From NCBI GenBank assembly GCA_902803255.1, contig CADCPG010000021.1, forward strand, positions 1-8,391: a DNA stretch of 8,391 bases. Direction: 5' to 3'. Shown piece after piece: positions 1 through 6,439 of the stretch. The notes under the pieces are model-generated. The model was not told where the DNA came from. It searched no databases and saw only the letters and a list, made by a program, of their open reading frames with translations. The DNA comes from an uncultured Ruminococcus sp. (lineage in GTDB: Bacteria > Bacillota > Clostridia > Oscillospirales > CAG-272). The first letter of the stretch is position 1. Every line of letters starts with the position of its first letter. A program made the position numbers and the translations under genes.

Positions 1-1339
1 CACGCTGTCGGTCCCCGAGCGCGCCACCATAACAAACATGGGGGCAGAACTCGGCGCCACCACGTCGGTCTTCCCGTCGGATGAAATAACGCGCGGATTC
101 CTGCGCGCGCAGGGCAGAGAGAGCGCCTGGCGCGAGATCACGGCTGACTCCGACGCCGTGTACGACGAGTATGTCAATGTCGACCTGTCGTCGCTCGAGC
201 CGCTTGCGGCATGCCCCCACAGCCCCGACAACGTCGTGGCGGTGAAGGACGCGGGGGACATCGCGATCGATCAGGTATGCGTCGGTTCGTGCACCAACTC
301 GTCGCTGTCCGACATGCTGAAGGTAGCCGGGATACTGAAGGGCCGGAAGATCGCCGACGGCGTATCGCTCACCGTCACTCCCGGCTCGAGACAGGTGTAT
401 TCGATGCTCTCGCGCTGCGGCGCGCTCTCCGACATCATCGACGCCGGAGCAAGGGTGCTCGAGTGCACCTGCGGCCCCTGCATCGGAATGGGACAGTCGC
501 CTGTCAGCTCGGGCATTTCGCTGCGCACCTTCAACCGCAATTTCAAGGGACGGTCGGGCACGGCGGACGCCGGAGTGTACCTCGTGAGCCCCGAGACGGC
601 CGCCGCTTCGGCGATATCCGGAAAGCTCACCGACCCCCGGACGCTCGGAAAGATGCCGGCAGTCGTGATGCCGGACAGATTCGAGGTGAACGACAATCTG
701 CTCATTCCGCCAGCTCCCGCGGGCGAAGCGGCCTCTCTCGAGACGGTCAAGGGACCGAACATAAAGGAATTCCCGTCGTCGGGACCGCTTCCCGACAGCG
801 TCGACTGCACCTGCGTGCTAAAGGTCGGAGACAACATCACGACCGACCACATCATGCCGGCCGGCGCGAAGATCCTGCCTTACAGATCCAACATACCTTA
901 TCTTTCGAAATTCTGCTTCGCCGTATGCGACGAAAGCTTCCCCGAGCGCGCGAAGGCGGCAGGGGGAGGCATAATAGTCGGCGGCGAGAACTACGGCCAG
1001 GGTTCGTCGCGCGAGCACGCGGCGCTGGTGCCGCTGTATCTGGGGATAAAGGCGGTGGCGGCGAAATCTTTCGCGCGCATACACGCCGCGAATCTTGTAA
1101 ACGCGGGGATACTTCCGCTGGTGTTCGACGATCCCGCCGACTGCGACCGCCTCGCGCAGGGCGAGCGCATCGTGATCGACGGCCTTCGCGACGCCGTTGC
1201 CGGGTCTGATACGCTCACGGCACATGCCGGGGAGGGCACATCACGGCGCGACGTAGTATTCAGACTTGCGCTGACCGGGCGTCAGCGCGAGATCATTCTC
1301 GCGGGAGGACTGCTGAACTATACCGGTTCGGTCGGGTGA
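1..1339 (+). CDS. acn: Aconitate hydratase (aconitase), 5'-truncated by the window edge
   Basis: Interconverts citrate and isocitrate in the cytoplasm using a [4Fe-4S] cluster. The frame is open from base 2, so the Met codon at 38 is internal; 445 residues are visible. Counting from that Met, the cluster cysteines are Cys85 in GSCTNSS and Cys145/Cys148 in CGPCIG. Substrate arginines are Arg167 and Arg172 in FNRNFKGR. The C-terminal swivel domain begins near residue 255, with DNITTDH at 265-271, Arg283, and the catalytic loop GSSREH at 322-327. LeuC-like and LeuD-like parts are fused in one chain, and the wording resembles the short aconitases of about 640 residues (Aquifex/Clostridia type) more than the 750-900 residue AcnA/AcnB forms. 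The isocitrate dehydrogenase gene 7 bases downstream favours aconitase over homoaconitase or isopropylmalate dehydratase. Two extra cysteines (127 and 143) lie near the cluster. About 200 N-terminal residues are outside the window. Confidence 0.95.
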   Translation, partial: TLSVPERATITNMGAELGATTSVFPSDEITRGFLRAQGRESAWREITADSDAVYDEYVNVDLSSLEPLAACPHSPDNVVAVKDAGDIAIDQVCVGSCTNSSLSDMLKVAGILKGRKIADGVSLTVTPGSRQVYSMLSRCGALSDIIDAGARVLECTCGPCIGMGQSPVSSGISLRTFNRNFKGRSGTADAGVYLVSPETAAASAISGKLTDPRTLGKMPAVVMPDRFEVNDNLLIPPAPAGEAASLETVKGPNIKEFPSSGPLPDSVDCTCVLKVGDNITTDHIMPAGAKILPYRSNIPYLSKFCFAVCDESFPERAKAAGGGIIVGGENYGQGSSREHAALVPLYLGIKAVAAKSFARIHAANLVNAGILPLVFDDPADCDRLAQGERIVIDGLRDAVAGSDTLTAHAGEGTSRRDVVFRLALTGRQREIILAGGLLNYTGSVG

Positions 1340-1346
1340 GACTGCA

Positions 1347-2540
1347 ATGGAAAAGATAAGAATGAGCACGCCGCTCGTCGAGATCGACGGCGACGAGATG
1401 ACGAGGATCATCTGGAAAGAGATAAAGGACATACTGATACTGCCGTATGTCGACCTTAAGAGCGAATACTACGATCTCAGCCTTCCCGAACGCGACCGGA
1501 CCTCCGATGCCGTGACCGTCGAGGCGGCAAGAGCGGCGAAGAGGCTCGGAGTGGCTGTTAAATGCGCCACGATAACGCCGAACAGGCAGAGGGTGGAGGA
1601 ATACGGCCTGCACGAGATGTGGAAGAGCCCCAACGCCACCATCAGGGCAGAGCTCGACGGTACAGTCTTCCGCACGCCCGTAACGGTAAAGAACATAAAG
1701 CCGGCGGTATCGGGCTGGAAGAAGCCGATAACCGTCGCGAGACACGCCTTCGGAGACATATACAAGGCGTCCGAGCTGCGCACGGCCGGCGGAGGCAGGG
1801 CGGAGCTCGTGTTCACGGCCGACTCGGGCGAGAGGACTTCGCTCGAGATAGCAAGGCTCGAAGGCCCCGGAGTCCTTCAGGGACAGTTCAACAAAGAGTC
1901 GTCGATCAGGTCGTTCGCGCATTCATGCTTCAGGTACGCTCTCTCGGCCGGTGAAGACCTGTGGTTCTCGACCAAGGACACCATTTCCAAACAGTACGAC
2001 CAGACATTCAAGCTGATCTTCGAGGAGATCTACGAGAACCGCTACAGAGCCGATTTCGAAAAAGCCGGCATAAAATATTTTTACACTCTGATCGACGATG
2101 CCGTCGCCCGCGTGATCCGCTCTGAGGGCGGGTTCATCTGGGCGCTGAAGAACTACGACGGCGACGTGATGAGCGACATGATCTCCACCGCCTTCGGGTC
2201 GCTCGCGATGATGACCTCCGTGCTCGTGTCGCCCGACGGAAAATACGAATACGAGGCCGCCCACGGCACGGTGACGAAGCACTACTACAGACGGCTGAAG
2301 GGCGAGAAGACCTCGACGAACCCGATCGCCACCGTCTTCGCCTGGACCGGTGCTCTCCGCAAGCGCGGCGAGCTTGACGGCATCTGTGAGCTGTGCGCGT
2401 TCGCGGACAGGCTCGAGAAGGCCTGCCTCGACACCGTCGAATCGGGCATAATGACGGGGGACCTCACCCCGCTCGCCGAAGGCCCTGCCGAGAAGGTCGA
2501 CACAGAGACTTTTCTCGGCGCCGTCGCATCTAAGCTCTGA
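1347..2540 (+). CDS. icd: NADP-type isocitrate dehydrogenase, eukaryote-like subfamily
   Basis: Oxidatively decarboxylates isocitrate to 2-oxoglutarate in the cytoplasm, a main source of glutamate carbon and NADPH. The 397 residues match the homodimeric eukaryote-like IDH subfamily, not the E. coli Icd type. From memory of human IDH1, numbering coincides through residue 139: Lys72, Thr75, Thr77, Arg82, Ser94, Arg100, Arg109, Arg132 and Tyr139 are all present. Lys210, metal ligands Asp250, Asp273 and Asp277, and His306 and Asn325 also fall at equivalent places. Three cofactor-site positions differ conservatively: Arg255 for Gln257, Arg258 for Lys260, and Lys311 for Arg314. The start at 1347 is chosen because it gives the family N-terminus (LVEIDGDEMTRIIW); its SD is weak (GGGTGAG at 1334-1340), which overlaps the aconitase stop codon and suggests translational coupling. 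Met6 is an alternative start. The gene ends at a strong terminator and forms an operon with aconitase. Confidence 0.95.
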   Translation: MEKIRMSTPLVEIDGDEMTRIIWKEIKDILILPYVDLKSEYYDLSLPERDRTSDAVTVEAARAAKRLGVAVKCATITPNRQRVEEYGLHEMWKSPNATIRAELDGTVFRTPVTVKNIKPAVSGWKKPITVARHAFGDIYKASELRTAGGGRAELVFTADSGERTSLEIARLEGPGVLQGQFNKESSIRSFAHSCFRYALSAGEDLWFSTKDTISKQYDQTFKLIFEEIYENRYRADFEKAGIKYFYTLIDDAVARVIRSEGGFIWALKNYDGDVMSDMISTAFGSLAMMTSVLVSPDGKYEYEAAHGTVTKHYYRRLKGEKTSTNPIATVFAWTGALRKRGELDGICELCAFADRLEKACLDTVESGIMTGDLTPLAEGPAEKVDTETFLGAVASKL

Positions 2541-2553
2541 TCCGGAAAATATC

Positions 2554-2591
2554 AAGACCGCCTGCGCGGATCTCCGCGCAGGCGGTCTTTT
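2554..2591 (+). terminator. Intrinsic terminator after isocitrate dehydrogenase
   Basis: A perfect inverted repeat of 17 bases (2554-2570 with 2573-2589) forms a GC-rich stem with a very small loop; the outermost A-T pairs merge into a TTTT tract at 2588-2591. It starts 13 bases after the IDH stop codon and should end the aconitase-IDH transcript. The T tract is short, but the stem is unusually long and free of mismatches. Confidence 0.9.
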
Positions 2592-2630
2592 CCGGCGCAG
2601 AAAAGAAGGCCGTTTTCGAACGGATTTTGC

Positions 2631-2659
2631 TTGCCTTTTCTCCGGAATGGCATTATAAT
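2631..2659 (+). promoter_or_regulatory. Sigma-70/SigA-type promoter for the three-gene unit
   Basis: The -35 element TTGCCT (2631-2636) matches consensus at four of six bases. The -10 element TATAAT (2654-2659) is perfect, and the spacer is the ideal 17 bases. It sits about 40 bases after the terminator of the preceding operon and points at the metallophosphoesterase gene. A start of transcription near 2666 would leave a leader of about 140 bases. No operator palindrome overlapping it was recognised. Confidence 0.8.
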
Positions 2660-2665
2660 AATGAT

Positions 2666-2806
2666 ACAGCCTGTTTCCGGAGGATGGCGGTCATGATGCC
2701 TTTCCGGTAAACAACGGCCGTGACTTTGCGTCCCGCGCACCGGCGGAAACTTCGGACGTGAGGCATAGTAAGGTATATGTAAAGGGAAAGTGGAAGGATC
2801 GGATAA
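2666..2806 (+). promoter_or_regulatory. Long 5' leader with competing short pairings and a possible tiny leader ORF
   Basis: The presumed untranslated leader of the metallophosphoesterase unit is about 140 bases, longer than needed for initiation. TTTCCGG occurs twice (2674-2680 and 2701-2707), and CGGAAA at 2744-2749 could pair with either copy. CCGGA at 2677-2681 could instead pair with TCCGG at 2703-2707. GGAGG at 2679-2683 is followed by ATG codons in one frame at 2684, 2693 and 2696, ending at TAA 2708-2710; from the ATG at 2693 this would encode MMPFR. No known riboswitch consensus was recognised and there is no T tract for an attenuator. The regulatory role is speculation. Confidence 0.25.
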
Positions 2807-3640
2807 ATGCAGCTTGAAAGGTCGACGGTAAAGATCGGGCTTGAGCGGCCGGTGAAGCTTCTTCATATAACCGATTCGCATCTGACGCTGGTCGACGGAC
2901 GCGACGACGGGAGGAAAAGAGCTCTCGGGAACAGGCTCGGCGGATGGGACAAGGAGGAGAATCTCAGAGAGCAGATCGCCTACGGAGAGGAGATGTGCGA
3001 TCTTATCGTCCACACGGGCGATCTCATTGACTTCGTATCGAAGGCAAACGTCGAGTACGCGAAAAAGGTCCTGAAGAACGAAAAGATACTTTTCACCGCG
3101 GGGAACCACGACTTCTCGCAGTATGTCGGAGAGTCCTGGGAGGACAAGGCCTACAAGATGAACAGCTATATGCAGATGGACGGCGGTCTCGGCGTGCCGA
3201 TGTTCTTCGCTTCACGGACGGTCGGCGGAGTCAATGTAGTCGGAATCGACAACGGGTACTATCTCTTCGAGGACTGGCAGCTGTGGCGCCTGAAGAGGGA
3301 GGTCGAAAAGGGCCTTCCGGTGATACTGGCGTTTCACGATCCGCTGTTTGAGGAATCGCTCTACCGCCGGCATACTGAACTGCATCCCGGCGCGCCGGCC
3401 TATCTCGCCGGCTGCGACGAGGAGCATCTTCTGCCGTACAGCGAGTTCCGCGCGGTGCAGCAGCGCCCCGACGCTCCGACGCTGAGAATGATAGAGTATA
3501 TAAAGAGCGAGCCGTCGATACGCGCGATACTCTCGGGGCATCTTCATATGAATTACGAAAGCGAACTGCGGGAAGGCCTTCCGCAGTTCGTGACGGGCGG
3601 AGGCTTCTGCGGCTGCGCAAGGGAGATCACGCTAGTTTGA
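2807..3640 (+). CDS. Calcineurin-like metallophosphoesterase
   Basis: A 277-residue cytoplasmic phosphoesterase of the two-metal calcineurin-like fold. The five signature blocks appear in order: Asp23-x-His25 (DSH), Gly71-Asp72, GNHD at 99-102, His177 in FHDP, and GHLH at 244-247. These provide the metal ligands and the catalytic His of the GNHD block, so it should be active as a phosphomono- or phosphodiesterase; the substrate cannot be read from sequence. There is no signal peptide or membrane segment. The start is supported by AAGGA (2795-2798) 8 bases upstream of the ATG. It is the first gene after the promoter at 2631-2659, and tandem TGA TAA stops end it. An alpha/alpha-barrel-like protein and a carbohydrate-esterase-like protein follow on the same strand, which hints at a sugar-phosphate or phosphodiester substrate. 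A CpdA-like cyclic-nucleotide role is an alternative that cannot be excluded. Confidence 0.9.
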   Translation: MQLERSTVKIGLERPVKLLHITDSHLTLVDGRDDGRKRALGNRLGGWDKEENLREQIAYGEEMCDLIVHTGDLIDFVSKANVEYAKKVLKNEKILFTAGNHDFSQYVGESWEDKAYKMNSYMQMDGGLGVPMFFASRTVGGVNVVGIDNGYYLFEDWQLWRLKREVEKGLPVILAFHDPLFEESLYRRHTELHPGAPAYLAGCDEEHLLPYSEFRAVQQRPDAPTLRMIEYIKSEPSIRAILSGHLHMNYESELREGLPQFVTGGGFCGCAREITLV

Positions 3641-3653
3641 TAACGCTGTCATG

Positions 3654-3671
3654 CCCGCGGTCCCCCGCGGG
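3654..3671 (+). other. Short GC hairpin between the first two genes of the unit
   Basis: CCCGCGG (3654-3660) and CCGCGGG (3665-3671) form a perfect 7-base stem with a 4-base loop, 13 bases after the metallophosphoesterase stop. No T tract follows, so it is not a standard terminator. It could stabilise or separate segments of a polycistronic message. Confidence 0.4.
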
Positions 3672-3702
3672 AACCGGCAGTTTCGGTATATTATCATTTC
3701 AC

Positions 3703-3708
3703 AGGAGA
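3703..3708 (+). promoter_or_regulatory. Ribosome binding site fixing the start at 3714
   Basis: AGGAGA lies 6-7 bases before ATG 3714. The frame is open back to an ATG at 3651, but that codon has no SD and falls beside the GC hairpin. The 21 extra residues it would add are of low plausibility. Confidence 0.8.
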
Positions 3709-3713
3709 TAACC

Positions 3714-5258
3714 ATGACAGAAAAAAGATTTGAAGAGCTCGCCGCCGCGCAGTGCTCGTCGGCAGCGACGTCTGCCCACGCTGGAGGAGGCCCGGGAAGG
3801 CCGTTCTGGAACCCGCAGTCGACCGAATTCATGTACGTTCCCGCCTTTCAGTTCGCGCCTCAGCCGGGCTGCGCGGGATACAGGTACAGGGCAAAAGGCT
3901 CCGACGGTGTGATCCGCACCTTCGACGCTCCGACGGCGTCGGCGTCGCTCGAGCCGGTGTGGAGTGACCTTCCCGAGGGAGTCGTCGAGCTGACCGTCCG
4001 CCCGTTCGGCGCCGACGGAGCTGAGTGGCCCCTGTGCGGAGCCCGGACCTTCTTCAGACTCTCGCCCTTCACCGCGGATCTTCCTCCGGCGGCAAGAAGT
4101 TTGAGGGAGTCGGTGCTCGCGGTATACGATTACGCCATAGGGCAGAGCTTCCTTACCCACTGGCTGACACACGGCACTCCCGACCCGGATTACGACAGAT
4201 TCGTCTACCCCAGCAAGATGGTCCCGACGGTCATCGAGGCCATGATAAACTATTCCCGCCTCAGGCCGGAACGCTCGGCCGACGCGATAATGATCGCCCG
4301 CGCAGCGGCCGACTGGCTCATCGGTATCACTCCGGGTGACGGCGCACCGCTTGCCCATCTTCCGCCTACATATTACATCAACTGGCGCGAGGATCCCGAA
4401 AACAGGACGAATCTCAAGGCGACCTCGAGGATCGACTGGATCATGATGATCTATCCGGCGCAGGTCGGTTCGGCATATCTGCGCCTGTGGGAAGCGACCG
4501 GCGATGAAAAATACCTCGGCGAGGCAATGAAGATCGGCGCCTGGTACCGGGATCACGTCGAAGAGAACGGCAGCTGGTATATGATACGCTGTCTCTCCAC
4601 AGGCGAGCCGGTGAACGGGCACTATTGCGGCCCTATGGAGCTGATACTGCCATTTCTCGAGAGCCTGCACGGTATCACCGGCGACGCCGTCTGGAAAAAG
4701 CTCGCCGAAGGCGCCGTCGGGTATATCGAGAAGAGGATGCTCTCAAGCTACAACTGGGAGGGGCAGTTCGAGGACAGCCCCTGCTCCGAGAACTACAACA
4801 ACCTGTCGCACTATTGCGCATCCGCCCTTGTCAGATACCGCTGCCGCAACTGCCGGGACGATGAGGAGAAGATGGCGGAGGCCGACGATCTGGCTCGCTT
4901 CGTGGAGGATCAGTTCGTCGTCTGGAAGACCCCGGCACCCTGGAACAAGTCTCATTTCGATCCCTCGCTGTGGCATACGCCCTGCGCGATGGAGCAGTAC
5001 GACTGGTACGTTCCCATCGACAACAGCGCCGCCGATATCGCACAGACCTTCCTTGCGATGTACAAAGCGGGCAGGGGAGAGCTCTGGCTCGAGAAGGCGA
5101 AGGCTCTCTGCGATTCGATCACGAGAGTCCAGCGATCCGACGGCATGATCCCCACTCACTGGATGAACGACGAATTCAGGAACGGAAAGAACCTCTGGAT
5201 CAGCTGCATGTTCCAGACCGCCAGGATAATGCTCGAGATGTCGGAGAGCATGGAGTAG
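3714..5258 (+). CDS. Beta-sandwich plus probable alpha/alpha-barrel (six-hairpin glycosidase-like) protein
   Basis: A protein of 514 residues that I cannot assign to a named family. Residues about 30-118 read as a fibronectin-III-like beta-sandwich (alternating hydrophobic strands, ending FFRLSP). From about 120 the chain is helical with the rhythm of alpha/alpha toroids: hairpin segments near 190-207, 254-282 (AYLRLWEATGDEKYLGEA), 327-343 and the tail near 455-475. These alternate with aromatic and acidic loops such as PPTYYINW, SENYNNLSHY and EQYDWYVPIDNS, and end in GMIPTHW at 477-483. This architecture occurs in glycoside hydrolases, unsaturated glucuronyl hydrolases, polysaccharide lyases and sugar epimerases. 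Conserved-looking acids sit in those loops, but no catalytic pair can be named. There is no signal peptide, so a cytoplasmic oligosaccharide substrate is more likely than an external polymer. The next gene, a carbohydrate-esterase-like protein, starts 26 bases later. Confidence 0.6.
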   Translation: MTEKRFEELAAAQCSSAATSAHAGGGPGRPFWNPQSTEFMYVPAFQFAPQPGCAGYRYRAKGSDGVIRTFDAPTASASLEPVWSDLPEGVVELTVRPFGADGAEWPLCGARTFFRLSPFTADLPPAARSLRESVLAVYDYAIGQSFLTHWLTHGTPDPDYDRFVYPSKMVPTVIEAMINYSRLRPERSADAIMIARAAADWLIGITPGDGAPLAHLPPTYYINWREDPENRTNLKATSRIDWIMMIYPAQVGSAYLRLWEATGDEKYLGEAMKIGAWYRDHVEENGSWYMIRCLSTGEPVNGHYCGPMELILPFLESLHGITGDAVWKKLAEGAVGYIEKRMLSSYNWEGQFEDSPCSENYNNLSHYCASALVRYRCRNCRDDEEKMAEADDLARFVEDQFVVWKTPAPWNKSHFDPSLWHTPCAMEQYDWYVPIDNSAADIAQTFLAMYKAGRGELWLEKAKALCDSITRVQRSDGMIPTHWMNDEFRNGKNLWISCMFQTARIMLEMSESME

Positions 5259-5273
5259 TACGAGTTTATTTAC

Positions 5274-5279
5274 AGGTGG
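5274..5279 (+). promoter_or_regulatory. Ribosome binding site fixing the SGNH esterase start
   Basis: AGGTGG lies 5 bases before ATG 5285. The same frame is open upstream to an ATG at 4970, inside the preceding gene. That extension is rich in Arg, Gln and Ser and looks like out-of-frame translation, so ATG 5285 is preferred. Confidence 0.75.
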
Positions 5280-5284
5280 TTAAA

Positions 5285-6238
5285 ATGGATCTTTCAAAAG
5301 AAACGATCCGCGGGCTGACGGTCGGTGCCGCGGAGATATGGGAGGAGCAGGGATGCCTCTGCTTCTCTAAGACGACCGCAGAGCAGACAGCCGCGTGGGC
5401 CACATACGCCCCGAGGCTCGAAGAGCGGGTCCGCGCAACGACCGGCGTCAGGCTCGACTTCATCACCGATTCGCCCTTCATTCGTGTCGTGACGGCAGGC
5501 GGACGCAAGTTCGAGGTCCTTATCGACGGACTGCTGTCAGAGAGATACTGCCCGGCTCCGGAAGCCCCGTCCTTAGGGGTGAATATCGGAGAGGGAGGAG
5601 AACACCGCGTGACACTCGTTTTTCCCAGTCACGGAGAGGCCGGGCGGATCGCCGGAGTCTCCGTCGCCGACGGATCTTCGGTGCGTCCCGTAAGTTTCAG
5701 AAGGAGATTTCTGTTTCTGGGAGACTCGATAACCCAGGGCTGGAACGCGGCATACGACAGCCAGTCGTTCGCCTGGCTGCTCTCGCTCTGGGGTGATGCC
5801 GAAAGCATCAATCAGGGCGTCGGCGGCGGTGTTTTCCTGCCCGGGACGGTGACGGATTTCGGATACCGTCCCGACACGGTCTTTGTCGAATTCGGAACAA
5901 ACGATTTTGCTTCTGGCAGGACCTCCGGTGAACTTCGGGAGGCTGCCTCGGCTTTCTTCTCGAGAGTCGCTTCGGTCTACGGGGACGCCCGGATCTACGC
6001 GATCACGCCTACATGGCGCACCGACGGCGATAAGCCCCGTGCGCTCGGCAGTTTTGATGACTGCAGGCGTATCGTCGCCGTGGCCGCTGAGGAGGCGGGG
6101 ATATCGGTCATAGACGGCTATTCGCTCTTTCCGCACAAGGATCTCTATATGGCTGACAGCGTTCACCCGAACGATCTCGGATTTGCCCACTACGCCGCGA
6201 ACATCTTCCGTATCCTGATCGCCGACGGGGCGGTCTGA
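5285..6238 (+). CDS. SGNH/GDSL-family esterase with carbohydrate-esterase-like N-terminal domain
   Basis: A protein of 317 residues, likely a serine esterase that removes acetyl or other acyl groups, plausibly from a sugar. Residues 1-135 are beta-rich and resemble the jelly-roll that precedes the catalytic domain in CE2-like acetyl esterases. The SGNH domain follows with all four blocks: GDSITQG at 146-152 with nucleophile Ser148, the oxyanion Gly in NQGVGG at 176-181, GTND at 204-207 with Asn206, and the Asp291-x-x-His294 pair. It is therefore predicted to be catalytically competent. There is no signal peptide or lipobox, so it should act in the cytoplasm. It is the last gene of the unit, 26 bases after the alpha/alpha-barrel protein, and is followed by the convergent terminator at 6388-6430. 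The exact acyl substrate is not deducible; a lipase or thioesterase role is less likely given the N-terminal domain and the neighbour. Confidence 0.85.
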   Translation: MDLSKETIRGLTVGAAEIWEEQGCLCFSKTTAEQTAAWATYAPRLEERVRATTGVRLDFITDSPFIRVVTAGGRKFEVLIDGLLSERYCPAPEAPSLGVNIGEGGEHRVTLVFPSHGEAGRIAGVSVADGSSVRPVSFRRRFLFLGDSITQGWNAAYDSQSFAWLLSLWGDAESINQGVGGGVFLPGTVTDFGYRPDTVFVEFGTNDFASGRTSGELREAASAFFSRVASVYGDARIYAITPTWRTDGDKPRALGSFDDCRRIVAVAAEEAGISVIDGYSLFPHKDLYMADSVHPNDLGFAHYAANIFRILIADGAV

Positions 6239-6348
6239 GGAGGAAAGACGGCGTACGCATATTTTTCCGGCTGCTGCTTCAGGTGATTGACAACGGTTTT
6301 CAGAAGATCCGGAGTGAAAAAGAAATCCGGCGTGTTTTCCGGAGGCAG

Positions 6349-6366
6349 CAGGCCGGAGCCGGCCTG
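6349..6366. repeat. GC-rich palindrome in the convergent intergenic region
   Basis: CAGGCCGG (6349-6356) and CCGGCCTG (6359-6366) are perfect inverted copies separated by AG. It has no following T tract on either strand. It lies 22 bases before the shared terminator, so it could be an accessory 3'-end hairpin or a protein-binding site. Apart from it and the terminator, nothing else convincing was seen in 6239-6439. Confidence 0.5.
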
Positions 6367-6387
6367 TAATAAAGTAAATAACCGATG

Positions 6388-6430
6388 AAAAAACGGCCGC
6401 CTGATCACTGAAGATCAGACGACCGTTTTT
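6388..6430. terminator. Bidirectional intrinsic terminator between convergent genes
   Basis: The arms AAAAACGG (6389-6396) and CCGTTTTT (6423-6430) flank an inner stem CTGATC/GATCAG (6401-6406 with 6413-6418) and a CG/CG step. There are two single-base mismatches and a 6-base loop. The + strand ends in five T's and the - strand in six, so it can stop both the esterase transcript and the dehydrogenase transcript, whose stop codon is only 10 bases away. Confidence 0.88.
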
Positions 6431-6439
6431 AATAAAAGA

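Noticed and set aside
211..1209. 332-codon open frame on the + strand inside aconitase
   Set aside because: It is strongly Arg-rich and overlaps conserved aconitase motifs in another frame; a shadow.
2751..2779. Possible second promoter nearer the metallophosphoesterase (TTCGGA, 17 bases, TATATG)
   Set aside because: Only three of six and four of six bases match consensus, much weaker than the promoter at 2631-2659.
3687..3694. TATATT/TATTAT as a -10 box before the alpha/alpha-barrel gene
   Set aside because: No -35 element at the right distance, and transcription would begin almost on the SD.
3699..4670. 323-codon open frame on the - strand
   Set aside because: It is antisense to a well-supported gene, lacks a recognisable domain, and is Arg/Gly/His-rich as expected for the complement of GC-rich coding DNA.
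4970..5284. Open 105-codon upstream extension of the SGNH esterase frame into the preceding gene
   Set aside because: Its composition (many Arg, Gln and Ser) is that of shadow translation, the family N-terminus begins near 5285, and a good SD precedes that ATG.
6287..6315. Perfect TTGACA -35 box in the convergent gap
   Set aside because: No -10 element is present 16-18 bases downstream (the bases there read close to CGGAGT), and no gene follows on that strand.
6190..6408. 72-codon open frame on the - strand between the convergent genes
   Set aside because: It starts inside the terminator hairpin, has no SD, and overlaps the end of the esterase gene; no familiar domain.
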